Shown one piece after another: positions 1 through 5,048 of a stretch of DNA of 5,048 nt (position 1 is the stretch's first letter; each line of letters begins with the position of its first letter). A program made the position numbers and the translations under genes. This stretch comes from Pseudomonadota bacterium (lineage in GTDB: Bacteria; Pseudomonadota; Gammaproteobacteria; Burkholderiales; Burkholderiaceae_D): the NCBI GenBank assembly GCA_023420795.1, contig JAEZVM010000183.1, forward strand, positions 1-5,048, in the 5' to 3' direction. The notes below the pieces were generated by a model that made no database searches, was not told the DNA's origin, and saw only the letters and a list, made by a program, of their open reading frames with translations.

Positions 1-894
1 TCGATGGCAGCGCATATGCTTGGTATCCCTGTCATCAACAACATCGCCGGGCTGGGTACCACCTTCATCAATAGCAGTGCTCTGACCCACCTCGTGCGGT
101 TGCTTTATCGTGTAGCGCTACGCAAGTCCCGCCGCGTCTTCTTCCAGAACGCGGATGATCAGGAACTCTTCGTCAACACTGGCCTTGTTCGTCCTGACAG
201 TACGGATCGGCTTCCTGGTTCTGGCATGGACCTGACGCGCTTTCAGGCAACAGCGTCCTTGCCGGCGCAGAACCGTGATTTCGTCTTTCTGCTGGTGTCG
301 CGAATGTTGAAGGACAAGGGGGTGGAAGAATTTGTCGAGGCTGCTCGACTGTTGCGCCGGAAGGGCTTGCCGGCTCAGTTTCAGCTTCTCGGCTTCGTGG
401 ATACGGCAAATCCGAATTCGATTTCATGGGAAAAACTATGTGCGTGGGAAGCCGAGGGCTTGGTGCACTATCTTGGTCGGACAGACGATGTGCGTCCGTA
501 TTTGGCGAACGCTGATTGCGTCGTGCTGCCGTCCTACCGTGAAGGGGTGCCGCGCTCGCTTCTCGAGGCCGCTGCCATGGCACGTCCCATCATTGCGACG
601 AATGTGGTTGGCTGCAAGGATGTCGTCGACGATCACATCAATGGACTGCTGTGCCTGGAAAAAGATGCGGCGGATCTTGCAGAAAAGATGATGGAAATGC
701 TGCAATTTTCTCCGCAACGACGCGCGGAAATGGGCATGGCCGGAAGGCGAAAAGTGGAAAGAGAGTTTGATGAAAAGCTGGTCGTTCAGAAGTATCTGAA
801 TGCGATTGCCGACATTACGGATGCAGGAGAGAATAATGACGGGAAGCGTAACGCCTTTCTGACTATGTGCCGCAAGGTGGCGCGAAAGTCATGA
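1..894 (+). CDS. GT4-family glycosyltransferase (CapM/PglA-like), N-terminus outside window
   Basis: Retaining GT-B glycosyltransferase of family GT4, expected to move a sugar from a nucleotide donor onto a lipid-linked glycan at the cytoplasmic face of the inner membrane. The frame is open to the window edge; numbering here is from the ATG at base 4, which is probably internal. Residues 10-22 (VINNIAGLGTTFI) match the N-domain stretch that family members carry roughly 80-100 residues from their true start. The C-terminal Rossmann domain starts near residue 93 (VFLLVSRMLKDKGVEEF). The EX7E donor-binding motif is visible as E180 and E188 within SYREGVPRSLLEAAAMARP, followed by IIATNVVGCKDVV. 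The C-terminus runs about 25 residues past the usual helix end (near KYLNAIADI, 263-271) with a lysine/arginine-rich tail. rmlB follows after 32 bases, consistent with an operon. The sugar specificity cannot be read from sequence. Family assignment is firm; role in O-antigen or capsule synthesis is inferred from context. Confidence 0.9.
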   Translation, partial: SMAAHMLGIPVINNIAGLGTTFINSSALTHLVRLLYRVALRKSRRVFFQNADDQELFVNTGLVRPDSTDRLPGSGMDLTRFQATASLPAQNRDFVFLLVSRMLKDKGVEEFVEAARLLRRKGLPAQFQLLGFVDTANPNSISWEKLCAWEAEGLVHYLGRTDDVRPYLANADCVVLPSYREGVPRSLLEAAAMARPIIATNVVGCKDVVDDHINGLLCLEKDAADLAEKMMEMLQFSPQRRAEMGMAGRRKVEREFDEKLVVQKYLNAIADITDAGENNDGKRNAFLTMCRKVARKS

Positions 895-915
895 CACGGT
901 GAAAAGAAAACGGGA

Positions 916-921
916 AAGGGG
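916..921 (+). promoter_or_regulatory. Ribosome binding site deciding the GTG start of rmlB
   Basis: AAGGGG sits 5 bases before the GTG at 927. An ATG at 925-927 overlaps that GTG but is followed at once by TGA (928-930), so it cannot start the gene. The GTG opens directly into the nucleotide-binding motif ILVTGGAGFIG, where RmlB proteins normally begin, so GTG is the start. Confidence 0.7.
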
Positions 922-926
922 ATAAT

Positions 927-1985
927 GTGATTCTGGTAACTGGTGGAGCAGGCTTCATAGGTGGAAATTTCATGCTTTCCTGGCTGTCAACCTGCGACGA
1001 GCCAGTAGTTAATCTTGACAAGCTTACTTATGCTGGAAATCTGGAGACGCTGTCCAGTCTTGCCAACGATGCACGCCATGTCTTCATCCATGGCGACATT
1101 GGTGATCGTACCTTGGTCGGCACGTTGCTTACACGATATCGACCACGCGCACTGATCAATTTTGCGGCCGAGTCTCACGTGGACCGATCCATTCATGGCC
1201 CGGGCGATTTTATTCAGACGAACGTTGTCGGCATGTTCAATCTACTCGAGGCGGTCCGAGCATATTGGCTGACAATGCCCGAGGGAGAAAAGGAGGCATT
1301 CCGCTTCCTGCATGTATCGACCGACGAGGTATATGGCTCGCTGGAACCTGATGACCCGGCCTTTGCCGAGACCCATCCCTATCAGCCTAACAGTCCGTAC
1401 AGCGCGAGCAAGGCGGCGAGCGACCATCTGGTTCGTGCCTGGCACCATACCTACGGGTTGCCTGTGCTCACCACCAATTGCAGCAACAACTACGGTCCCT
1501 ACCATTTTCCGGAAAAGCTCATTCCTTTGTGCATATTGAACGCGCTAGCCGGAAAGACGTTACCAATATACGGAGACGGGCAGCAGGTCCGCGACTGGTT
1601 GTACGTAAAAGACCATTGCAGTGCCGTGCGCCGCGTCCTGGAGGCAGGCGTACCCGGGCAAACCTACAACGTTGGCGGACGAAACGAGAAGACTAACCTG
1701 GAAGTCGTACATACGATCTGTGCGATTCTGGACGAAATCAAGCCACGTGCTGACGGACAGCCCTATGCTGCGCAGATCGTGTTCGTACAGGACCGCCCGG
1801 GACATGATCGGCGTTATGCGATCGATGCTTCCCGGATCGAACGTGATCTGGGATGGAAGCCTGATGAGACGTTCGAGTCGGGCATTCGCAAGACGGTTTC
1901 CTGGTTTCTCGAAAACCGGCCATGGATCGAGAATGTGACCAGCGGCGCCTATCGTGAATGGGTGCGCACACAATACGGAACCTGA
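927..1985 (+). CDS. rmlB: dTDP-glucose 4,6-dehydratase RmlB
   Basis: Converts dTDP-D-glucose to dTDP-4-keto-6-deoxy-D-glucose with a tightly bound NAD+; cytosolic second step of dTDP-L-rhamnose and related deoxysugar pathways. It is an extended short-chain dehydrogenase of 352 residues, the normal full length. Visible motifs: Rossmann GxxGxxG as TGGAGFIG (5-12); NLDKLTYAGNLE (29-40), with D31 in place to hold the NAD ribose; FAAESHVDRSI (79-89); catalytic Thr-Asp-Glu as STDEVYG (T132, D133, E134); the YxxxK pair as Y158 and K162 in PYSASKAA; NNYGPYHFPEKLIP (187-200); YGDGQQVRDWLYV (215-227); and DRPGHDRRYAID (289-300), which packs on the dTDP-sugar. All catalytic residues are intact. The start is GTG. 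It follows the glycosyltransferase by 32 bases, but rmlA lies 269 bases downstream, wider than usual for an rml operon. The family is identified with near certainty; the alternative paralogue name rffG cannot be excluded from sequence alone. Confidence 0.97.
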   Translation: MILVTGGAGFIGGNFMLSWLSTCDEPVVNLDKLTYAGNLETLSSLANDARHVFIHGDIGDRTLVGTLLTRYRPRALINFAAESHVDRSIHGPGDFIQTNVVGMFNLLEAVRAYWLTMPEGEKEAFRFLHVSTDEVYGSLEPDDPAFAETHPYQPNSPYSASKAASDHLVRAWHHTYGLPVLTTNCSNNYGPYHFPEKLIPLCILNALAGKTLPIYGDGQQVRDWLYVKDHCSAVRRVLEAGVPGQTYNVGGRNEKTNLEVVHTICAILDEIKPRADGQPYAAQIVFVQDRPGHDRRYAIDASRIERDLGWKPDETFESGIRKTVSWFLENRPWIENVTSGAYREWVRTQYGT

Positions 1986-2005
1986 TCTCACTGAGCCCGA
2001 TCTCT

Positions 2006-2031
2006 TGGCAGATTTCCTCTTCACTCTGCCA
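2006..2031 (+). terminator. Hairpin after rmlB, weak or Rho-assisted terminator candidate
   Basis: TGGCAGA (2006-2012) pairs perfectly with TCTGCCA (2025-2031), giving a 7-base-pair stem and a 12-base pyrimidine-rich loop, 20 bases after the rmlB stop. A T/C-rich tract (TTCTCTTCC) follows instead of a clean T-run, so it is not a canonical intrinsic terminator. Confidence 0.3.
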
Positions 2032-2066
2032 TTCTCTTCCTGCCATCTCTCTGTAACACCAGCATC

Positions 2067-2091
2067 GCGGAACGGCAATCGCCGTTTCCGC
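2067..2091 (+). terminator. GC-rich hairpin in the rmlB-rmlA spacer
   Basis: GCGGAACGGC (2067-2076) pairs with GCCGTTTCCGC (2081-2091) through ten base pairs with one bulged T, around the tetraloop AATC. It is the strongest stem in the spacer, but no T-run follows, so its role (pause, Rho-dependent end, or RNA stabiliser) is open. Confidence 0.35.
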
Positions 2092-2208
2092 ATGCGTCCA
2101 TCTATCAATCCGGCGCGGCATCTGCTATGTCTCAATAACGAGTCAGAAGAGGCTCTCTAGAATCGCTAGTCAGAATCAATCCGCATAGCGTAAGCGATGA
2201 CGAGGTGC

Positions 2209-2248
2209 GCAGTTTTCAGCGCTCCTCCTCGCTCCATCCAAAAACTGC
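2209..2248 (+). promoter_or_regulatory. Leader hairpin directly upstream of rmlA
   Basis: GCAGTTTT (2209-2216) pairs perfectly with AAAACTGC (2241-2248). Inside it, AGCG (2218-2221) can pair with CGCT (2230-2233), leaving the loop CTCCTCCT (2222-2229). The stem ends 6 bases before the rmlA ATG, in the space where a Shine-Dalgarno sequence would lie; none is present. The placement suggests an effect on rmlA translation, but function is inference. Confidence 0.35.
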
Positions 2249-2254
2249 ACGGCC

Positions 2255-3142
2255 ATGACGACTAAGACTATTCAGCGCAAAGGCATCATCCTGGCAGGAG
2301 GTTCCGGTACACGCTTGTATCCGGTAACCCGTGCCGTGTCGAAGCAACTGATGCCGGTATACGACAAACCGATGATCTACTATCCGCTGACGACGCTGAT
2401 GTTGGCGGGCATACGGGACATTCTGCTTATTTCAGCGCCTGAAGATACGCCTCGTTTCCAGGAGCTGCTCGGTGACGGCAGCCAATGGGGATTGGATATC
2501 CGGTATGCGGTACAAGCTCGCCCAGAAGGGTTGGCGCAGGCATTTATCATCGGACGGAATTTTGTCGACGGGACGCCAAGTGCGCTGGTTTTGGGCGACA
2601 ACATCTTCTATGGCCATGAGCTGCCCAGCAAATTGCGCCGAGCTAGCGCGCAGCAGCATGGTGCAAGCATCTTTGCTTATCACGTGCATGATCCGGAACG
2701 CTATGGCGTAGTGAGCTTTGATGGTGATTTCCGTGCTTTGTCGATCGAGGAAAAACCGCGCGAGCCTCGGTCCAACTACGCTGTCACCGGATTGTACTTT
2801 TACGATGAACGCGTATGTGACATCGCAGCAGATATCCGGCCTTCGGCGCGCGGCGAACTGGAGATCACTACCGTGAACAAGTGCTACCTGGAGATGGATG
2901 CGTTGAACGTGGAAATCCTGAGCCGCGGAATCGCCTGGCTGGACACCGGAACGCACGAGTCCTTGCTGGAGGCGGGCCAGTTCATCGCCACGCTGCAGAA
3001 GCGCCAGGGTTTGATGGTCGCTTGCCCCGAGGAGATTGCATATCGACAGAAATGGATCACGGCGGAGCATCTCGAGCGACTTGCCGATCCATTGACGAAA
3101 AATGGATACGGCGAGTACCTGCTGGGAATTCTCCGGCAGTAA
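2255..3142 (+). CDS. rmlA: Glucose-1-phosphate thymidylyltransferase RmlA
   Basis: Joins dTTP and alpha-D-glucose-1-phosphate to give dTDP-glucose and pyrophosphate; cytosolic, normally tetrameric, first committed step of the dTDP-deoxysugar pathway and usually feedback-inhibited by dTDP-rhamnose in this family. At 295 residues it is full length. Motifs in order: nucleotide-binding LAGGSGTRLYPVT (13-25) with R20; KQLMPVYDKPMIYYPL (30-45); GDGSQWGL (73-80); EGLAQAF (91-97); LGDNIFYG (113-120) with metal ligand D115; EEKP (165-168); YAVTGLYFYD (175-184); GELEIT (200-205); WLDTGTH (228-234) with the second metal ligand D230. No key residue is missing. The ATG at 2255 is the only usable start before the LAGGSGTRL motif and gives the normal N-terminus, although no Shine-Dalgarno sequence precedes it. 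It supplies the substrate of RmlB, encoded upstream. No rmlC or rmlD follows; the next gene is a tRNA. Confidence 0.97.
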   Translation: MTTKTIQRKGIILAGGSGTRLYPVTRAVSKQLMPVYDKPMIYYPLTTLMLAGIRDILLISAPEDTPRFQELLGDGSQWGLDIRYAVQARPEGLAQAFIIGRNFVDGTPSALVLGDNIFYGHELPSKLRRASAQQHGASIFAYHVHDPERYGVVSFDGDFRALSIEEKPREPRSNYAVTGLYFYDERVCDIAADIRPSARGELEITTVNKCYLEMDALNVEILSRGIAWLDTGTHESLLEAGQFIATLQKRQGLMVACPEEIAYRQKWITAEHLERLADPLTKNGYGEYLLGILRQ

Positions 3143-3295
3143 ATGCCGGCTTCAGATCGGCAGGATCGAAAAACCGGCGGAATTTTAGCTGACGAAGATT
3201 AAATGGACACGATTCAGACGCATAGGCGGAAGAACAAATTACTGTATTTGTACTCACTGACAGATAAGAAGCAAAGAACTGTTCAAGCTCACAGC
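3143..3295. other. Spacer between rmlA and tRNA-Tyr
   Basis: No gene is supported in these 153 bases. A short stem, CCGGC (3133-3137) with GCCGG (3145-3149), spans the rmlA stop codon. A competing pairing joins GCCGG (3145-3149) with CCGGC (3174-3178), followed by AATTTT (3181-3186). Either could help end the rml transcript, but neither has a clean T-run. The second half is AT-rich and should contain the tRNA promoter. Confidence 0.4.
3239..3268 (+). promoter_or_regulatory. Possible sigma-70 promoter for tRNA-Tyr
   Basis: GATAAG (3263-3268) matches the -10 consensus at 4 of 6 positions and lies 18 bases after TTACTG (3239-3244), which is a poor -35. Transcription from it would begin near 3275, about 20 bases before the mature tRNA 5' end. 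The position is sensible for a tRNA gene in an AT-rich pocket, but the match is weak and other choices are possible. Confidence 0.25.
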
Positions 3296-3381
3296 GGAGG
3301 GGTGGCCGAGTGGTTAAAGGCAACAGACTGTAAATCTGTCCTCTATAGAGTTCGCTGGTTCGAATCCAGCTCCCTCCACCA
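3296..3381 (+). tRNA. tRNA-Tyr, anticodon GUA
   Basis: Class II tRNA of 86 bases, read by hand. The acceptor stem GGAGGGG (3296-3302) pairs with TCCCTCC (3371-3377) with one G-U at the base; discriminator A is 3378 and CCA is encoded at 3379-3381. The D-arm uses GCC/GGC around GAGTGGTTAAA. The anticodon stem ACAGA (3323-3327) pairs with TCTGT (3335-3339), with anticodon GTA at 3330-3332. The long variable arm, typical of bacterial tRNA-Tyr, has CTC (3341-3343) with GAG (3348-3350). The T-arm is GCTGG (3354-3358) with CCAGC (3366-3370) around TTCGAAT. All stems are intact, so it should be functional. It sits alone inside a polysaccharide locus rather than in a tRNA or tuf/secE cluster. tRNA genes are common integration targets for islands, but I see no integrase or duplicated tRNA 3' end in this window. 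Confidence 0.97.
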
Positions 3382-3393
3382 AAATGCATTGCT

Positions 3394-3416
3394 ACGACGG
3401 CCATGCCCGGCGTCGT
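3394..3416 (+). terminator. Hairpin just after tRNA-Tyr
   Basis: ACGACG (3394-3399) pairs with CGTCGT (3411-3416), extended by two C-G pairs after a bulged G, starting 12 bases past the CCA. It could mark the end of the tRNA precursor or an RNase landing site. No T-run follows directly. The only T-run nearby is T6 at 3463-3468, preceded by a weak five-pair stem (AAAGC 3447-3451 with GCTTT 3461-3465). Confidence 0.35.
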
Positions 3417-3522
3417 CTAGAAACGAACCCCTTGGAAGAAGTGATGAAAGCACCGACCGAGCTTTTTTGAGCGCCTTGCCTCACGCATGCAGGGATCGTT
3501 TCTATCTACAGGATGACCTTTC

Positions 3523-3526
3523 AGGA
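3523..3526 (+). promoter_or_regulatory. Ribosome binding site deciding the wbqC-like start
   Basis: AGGA lies 7 bases before the ATG at 3534, the normal distance. The other in-frame ATG at 3513 has its AGG directly abutting the start codon, too close to work. The protein family begins only a few residues before the QPYLFPYLGYFQ motif, which also favours 3534. Confidence 0.6.
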
Positions 3527-3533
3527 TAAGAGT

Positions 3534-4325
3534 ATGGGAAAAAAAATCGGGATGATGCAGCCGTACCTGTTTCCCTATCTGGGCTACTTTCAGTTGATTG
3601 CAGCAGTCGATGTCTTTGTGCTCGGGGATGATCTGCAATATGTCAAGGAATCATGGATCAACAGGAATCGGATTCTTGTGAATGGCAAAGACAAGCTGAT
3701 CACCTTTCCGCTAAAGAAAGGGGCGCATCTTGCGAAGATCAACGAGCGTGTTTTGAGCGATGACTTCCGCTCCGAAATGGACAAGTTGCTGAGGGTTCTG
3801 TATGCGGCTTACGCGAAGGCACCCTATTACAAAAAAGTCCTCCCCCTCCTTGAAGAAATTTTCAAGCATCGGGAAAAGAATCTGGCGAAGTATGCCGAGA
3901 ATTCGATCAGGAAGCTTTGTGCCTATCTGGACATCACGACGCCGATACTGGTCGCATCGGACCTTGAGATTAGCGAAGTCATCGACAAGCAGGACCGGGT
4001 TATCAGGACGGCAAAGAAGCTTGGTGGCGAGGTCTATATCAACTTTGTGGGCGGCATGCAGCTTTACGATTTCAATCTCTTCGAAGAGAACGGGCTAGAG
4101 CTTAAATTTCACAAGATAGGCGACGTTACCTACTCGCAGTTTGGGAATGAGTTTGTACCACTACTATCGATCATTGATGTGCTGATGTTCAACGACGTTC
4201 CAGATGTGCGGAAAAAACTGGATTGTTATTCGCTGCTAGGCAGGCCTGCAGACATGCATCCACATGACACAAGGATCGAAGTGCGTGGCAAACCCGTTGA
4301 CTGGACGGCAGCAGAAAGCGTCTGA
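3534..4325 (+). CDS. WbqC-like family protein
   Basis: Recognised as a WbqC-like protein by motif order, a family often encoded in O-antigen and other surface-glycan clusters; I cannot state its reaction with confidence. From the ATG at 3534 it has 263 residues. Seen: QPYLFPYLGYFQLIAAVDVF (9-28), GDDLQYVKESWINRNRI (31-47) with D32/D33 and the WINRNRI block, a lysine-rich LITFPLKKG (55-63), a helical middle region rich in lysine and aromatic residues (80-130), YINFVGGMQLYDF (168-180), and SIIDVLMFND (212-221). No signal peptide or membrane segment is evident, so a cytosolic enzyme acting on a nucleotide- or lipid-linked sugar is likely (inference). Base use is poorer in GC than its neighbours: hand counts give 27/60 for 3541-3600 and 28/60 for 3841-3900, against 35/60 for 2881-2940 in rmlA and 39/60 for 4441-4500 in the next gene. 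Its stop is 34 bases from the stop of the convergent gene. Confidence 0.85.
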   Translation: MGKKIGMMQPYLFPYLGYFQLIAAVDVFVLGDDLQYVKESWINRNRILVNGKDKLITFPLKKGAHLAKINERVLSDDFRSEMDKLLRVLYAAYAKAPYYKKVLPLLEEIFKHREKNLAKYAENSIRKLCAYLDITTPILVASDLEISEVIDKQDRVIRTAKKLGGEVYINFVGGMQLYDFNLFEENGLELKFHKIGDVTYSQFGNEFVPLLSIIDVLMFNDVPDVRKKLDCYSLLGRPADMHPHDTRIEVRGKPVDWTAAESV

Positions 4326-4359
4326 GGAAGCAGCGCCCTAATTCTCTTGCCGAGACCTG

Positions 4360-5048
4360 CTATTTATGGGGGTGTTTCCTGATGCCAGATGCAGTCTTTT
4401 CGGAGGACGACTCTCTGCAGCACTCCTTGTGCCGATAGACGCCGAGGTCCCAGGGAGCGGTACGGATAACGCCGTTCCGGTCCCGGGAGATATCGATGTC
4501 TTCTCCGCCATAGCCCTTGAATGATACCGGCGTACCGGCCTTGATGGCCGGGCTGTCGGATCGCAGACGCCAGTCGAGTTTGCGGTTTACTAGCAGCGGA
4601 TCGCCGATTACCGGATTTTTTTGTTGCGGCACATCTTCGCAGTCATGGAAGTTGTTGTGGTCCACGGTGAGGGTGCCGGTGTAGTTGCCGCTCCATCCGC
4701 GCGGGCTCTGCGCCGGATCACCGCTGGTGCAGATGACGATGTTGTTGACGAACTTCGGATTGTGCACCGAGGCCTGCGGTCCGGAGTTGTGTCCGCCGAG
4801 CTGCATCGAGATCTGGCCGCCGACGACGACGTTGTTGAAGAACGCACTGTTGTGCGCGCCCTGGAAGACGAGGCCAACCATGTCGACGCCGCTTTCATTG
4901 ATGATGACGTTGTTGTAGGCCACCGAGTTGTAGGCTTCGATGTTGGTCTTGGTGTCGAAGTGGCAGGCATCGCAGGAATAGCCGCCCAGATAGATGGCCT
5001 GTCCCTTGGTGGACTTGTTGCGGATGACGTTGCCGTAGATCTGCGCAT
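4360..5048 (-). CDS. Right-handed parallel beta-helix protein, C-terminal part (N-terminus outside window)
   Basis: The frame is open from the window edge to a TAG at 4360-4362, giving 228 visible residues; a GTG at 4923 lies inside the gene, because the residues before it continue the same repeat. Numbering is from the first whole codon in the window. Coils of a parallel beta-helix show as recurring Asn-Asn turns: IYGNVIRN (3-10), VAYNNVIIN (42-50), AFFNNVVVGG (68-77), KFVNNIVIC (98-106) and VDHNNFHDC (128-136). The C-terminal part has GDPLLVN (148-154), WRLRSDSPAIKAG (159-171), DRNG (189-192) and WDLGVY (199-204), the pattern that closes many secreted bacterial beta-helix proteins (the choice-of-anchor Q type). 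The family includes pectate-lyase-like enzymes, mannuronan epimerases and non-catalytic surface proteins; no catalytic set is identifiable here. The final 24 residues are polar and basic. Convergent to the WbqC-like gene. Export is likely for the fold but the signal peptide, if any, is not in view. Confidence 0.85.
   Translation of the reverse strand, partial: AQIYGNVIRNKSTKGQAIYLGGYSCDACHFDTKTNIEAYNSVAYNNVIINESGVDMVGLVFQGAHNSAFFNNVVVGGQISMQLGGHNSGPQASVHNPKFVNNIVICTSGDPAQSPRGWSGNYTGTLTVDHNNFHDCEDVPQQKNPVIGDPLLVNRKLDWRLRSDSPAIKAGTPVSFKGYGGEDIDISRDRNGVIRTAPWDLGVYRHKECCRESSSEKTASGIRKHPHK

Larger units (their letters stand above)
1986..2254. other. Non-coding, pyrimidine-rich and structured spacer between rmlB and rmlA
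   Basis: I find no credible gene in these 269 bases. Roughly 2000-2060 is strongly C/T-rich and G-poor on the + strand, a composition like Rho utilisation sites. It contains hairpins at 2006-2031, 2067-2091 and 2209-2248, an 8-base direct repeat AGTCAGAA (2141-2148 and 2168-2175), and a 9-base direct repeat ATCAATCCG (2104-2112 and 2175-2183). I do not see a good sigma-70 promoter. The likely meaning is attenuation or partial termination between two genes normally transcribed together, or the scar of a rearrangement. Confidence 0.5.

Noticed and set aside
1560..2135. 191-residue minus-strand frame covering the end of rmlB and the spacer
   Set aside because: Antisense to an intact rmlB with all catalytic motifs; no family motif in the translation.
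1954..2160. 68-residue + strand frame overlapping the rmlB end and spacer
   Set aside because: Starts inside rmlB without a ribosome site, low-information translation, and covers the hairpin-rich spacer.
2432..3070. 212-residue minus-strand frame inside rmlA
   Set aside because: Antisense shadow of a complete rmlA; no domain recognised.
3242..3263. Possible LexA (SOS) box, CTGT...ACAG
   Set aside because: The half sites are 14 bases apart rather than the 8 needed for the enterobacterial type, and no other LexA consensus is present.
3203..3529. 108-residue + strand reading frame
   Set aside because: It runs straight through the tRNA-Tyr gene, has no recognisable motif, and has no convincing ribosome site.
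4326..4359. Bidirectional terminator between the convergent genes
   Set aside because: Only a 5-base arm pair (AGCAG 4329-4333 with CTGCT 4357-4361) with a 23-base loop and no T-run; not supportable.
4608..5048. 146-residue minus-strand frame rich in Ser, Thr, Ala and Arg
   Set aside because: It is the shifted-frame shadow of the beta-helix gene; low-complexity composition comes from the repeated AAC-type codons of the true frame.
1..5048. CRISPR array, transposase or insertion sequence
   Set aside because: No regularly spaced repeats, no transposase or integrase motifs in any frame, and no terminal inverted repeats with target duplication were seen.

Overview
The window is a piece of a surface-polysaccharide (O-antigen or exopolysaccharide type) gene cluster from a member of the Pseudomonadota. 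Base composition is moderate to high GC. RmlB and RmlA look beta/gammaproteobacterial to me, while the D-arm and T-arm of the tRNA also resemble alphaproteobacterial tRNA-Tyr, so I do not assign a class. Four protein genes are supported on or running into the window, two of them cut by its edges, plus one tRNA gene.

Left to right on the + strand: the C-terminal three quarters of a GT4 (CapM/PglA-like) glycosyltransferase (to 894); rmlB, dTDP-glucose 4,6-dehydratase (927-1985, GTG start); a 269-base non-coding stretch that is pyrimidine-rich and holds three hairpins; rmlA, glucose-1-phosphate thymidylyltransferase (2255-3142); a 153-base spacer; tRNA-Tyr with anticodon GUA and encoded CCA (3296-3381); a second spacer of about 150 bases; and a WbqC-like family protein (3534-4325). 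The right end holds a convergent, minus-strand gene for a right-handed parallel beta-helix protein whose N-terminus lies outside the window (4360-5048).

RmlA and RmlB catalyse the first two steps from glucose-1-phosphate to dTDP-4-keto-6-deoxyglucose, the branch point for dTDP-L-rhamnose, dTDP-fucosamine, viosamine and related deoxysugars. rmlC and rmlD are not in the window, so the final sugar cannot be named. The GT4 enzyme would add a sugar to a lipid-linked glycan at the cytoplasmic face of the inner membrane. The WbqC-like protein belongs to a family found in such clusters whose chemistry I cannot state with confidence. The beta-helix protein could act on or bind polysaccharide, but that is inference from fold only.

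I see no convincing wholly new system. The points most worth a second look are the essential-type tRNA gene embedded in the polysaccharide locus with a GC-poorer wbqC-like gene just downstream, the structured leader with an anti-Shine-Dalgarno-like loop directly before an rmlA that lacks its own Shine-Dalgarno sequence, and a set of dead-end start signals between the glycosyltransferase and rmlB.
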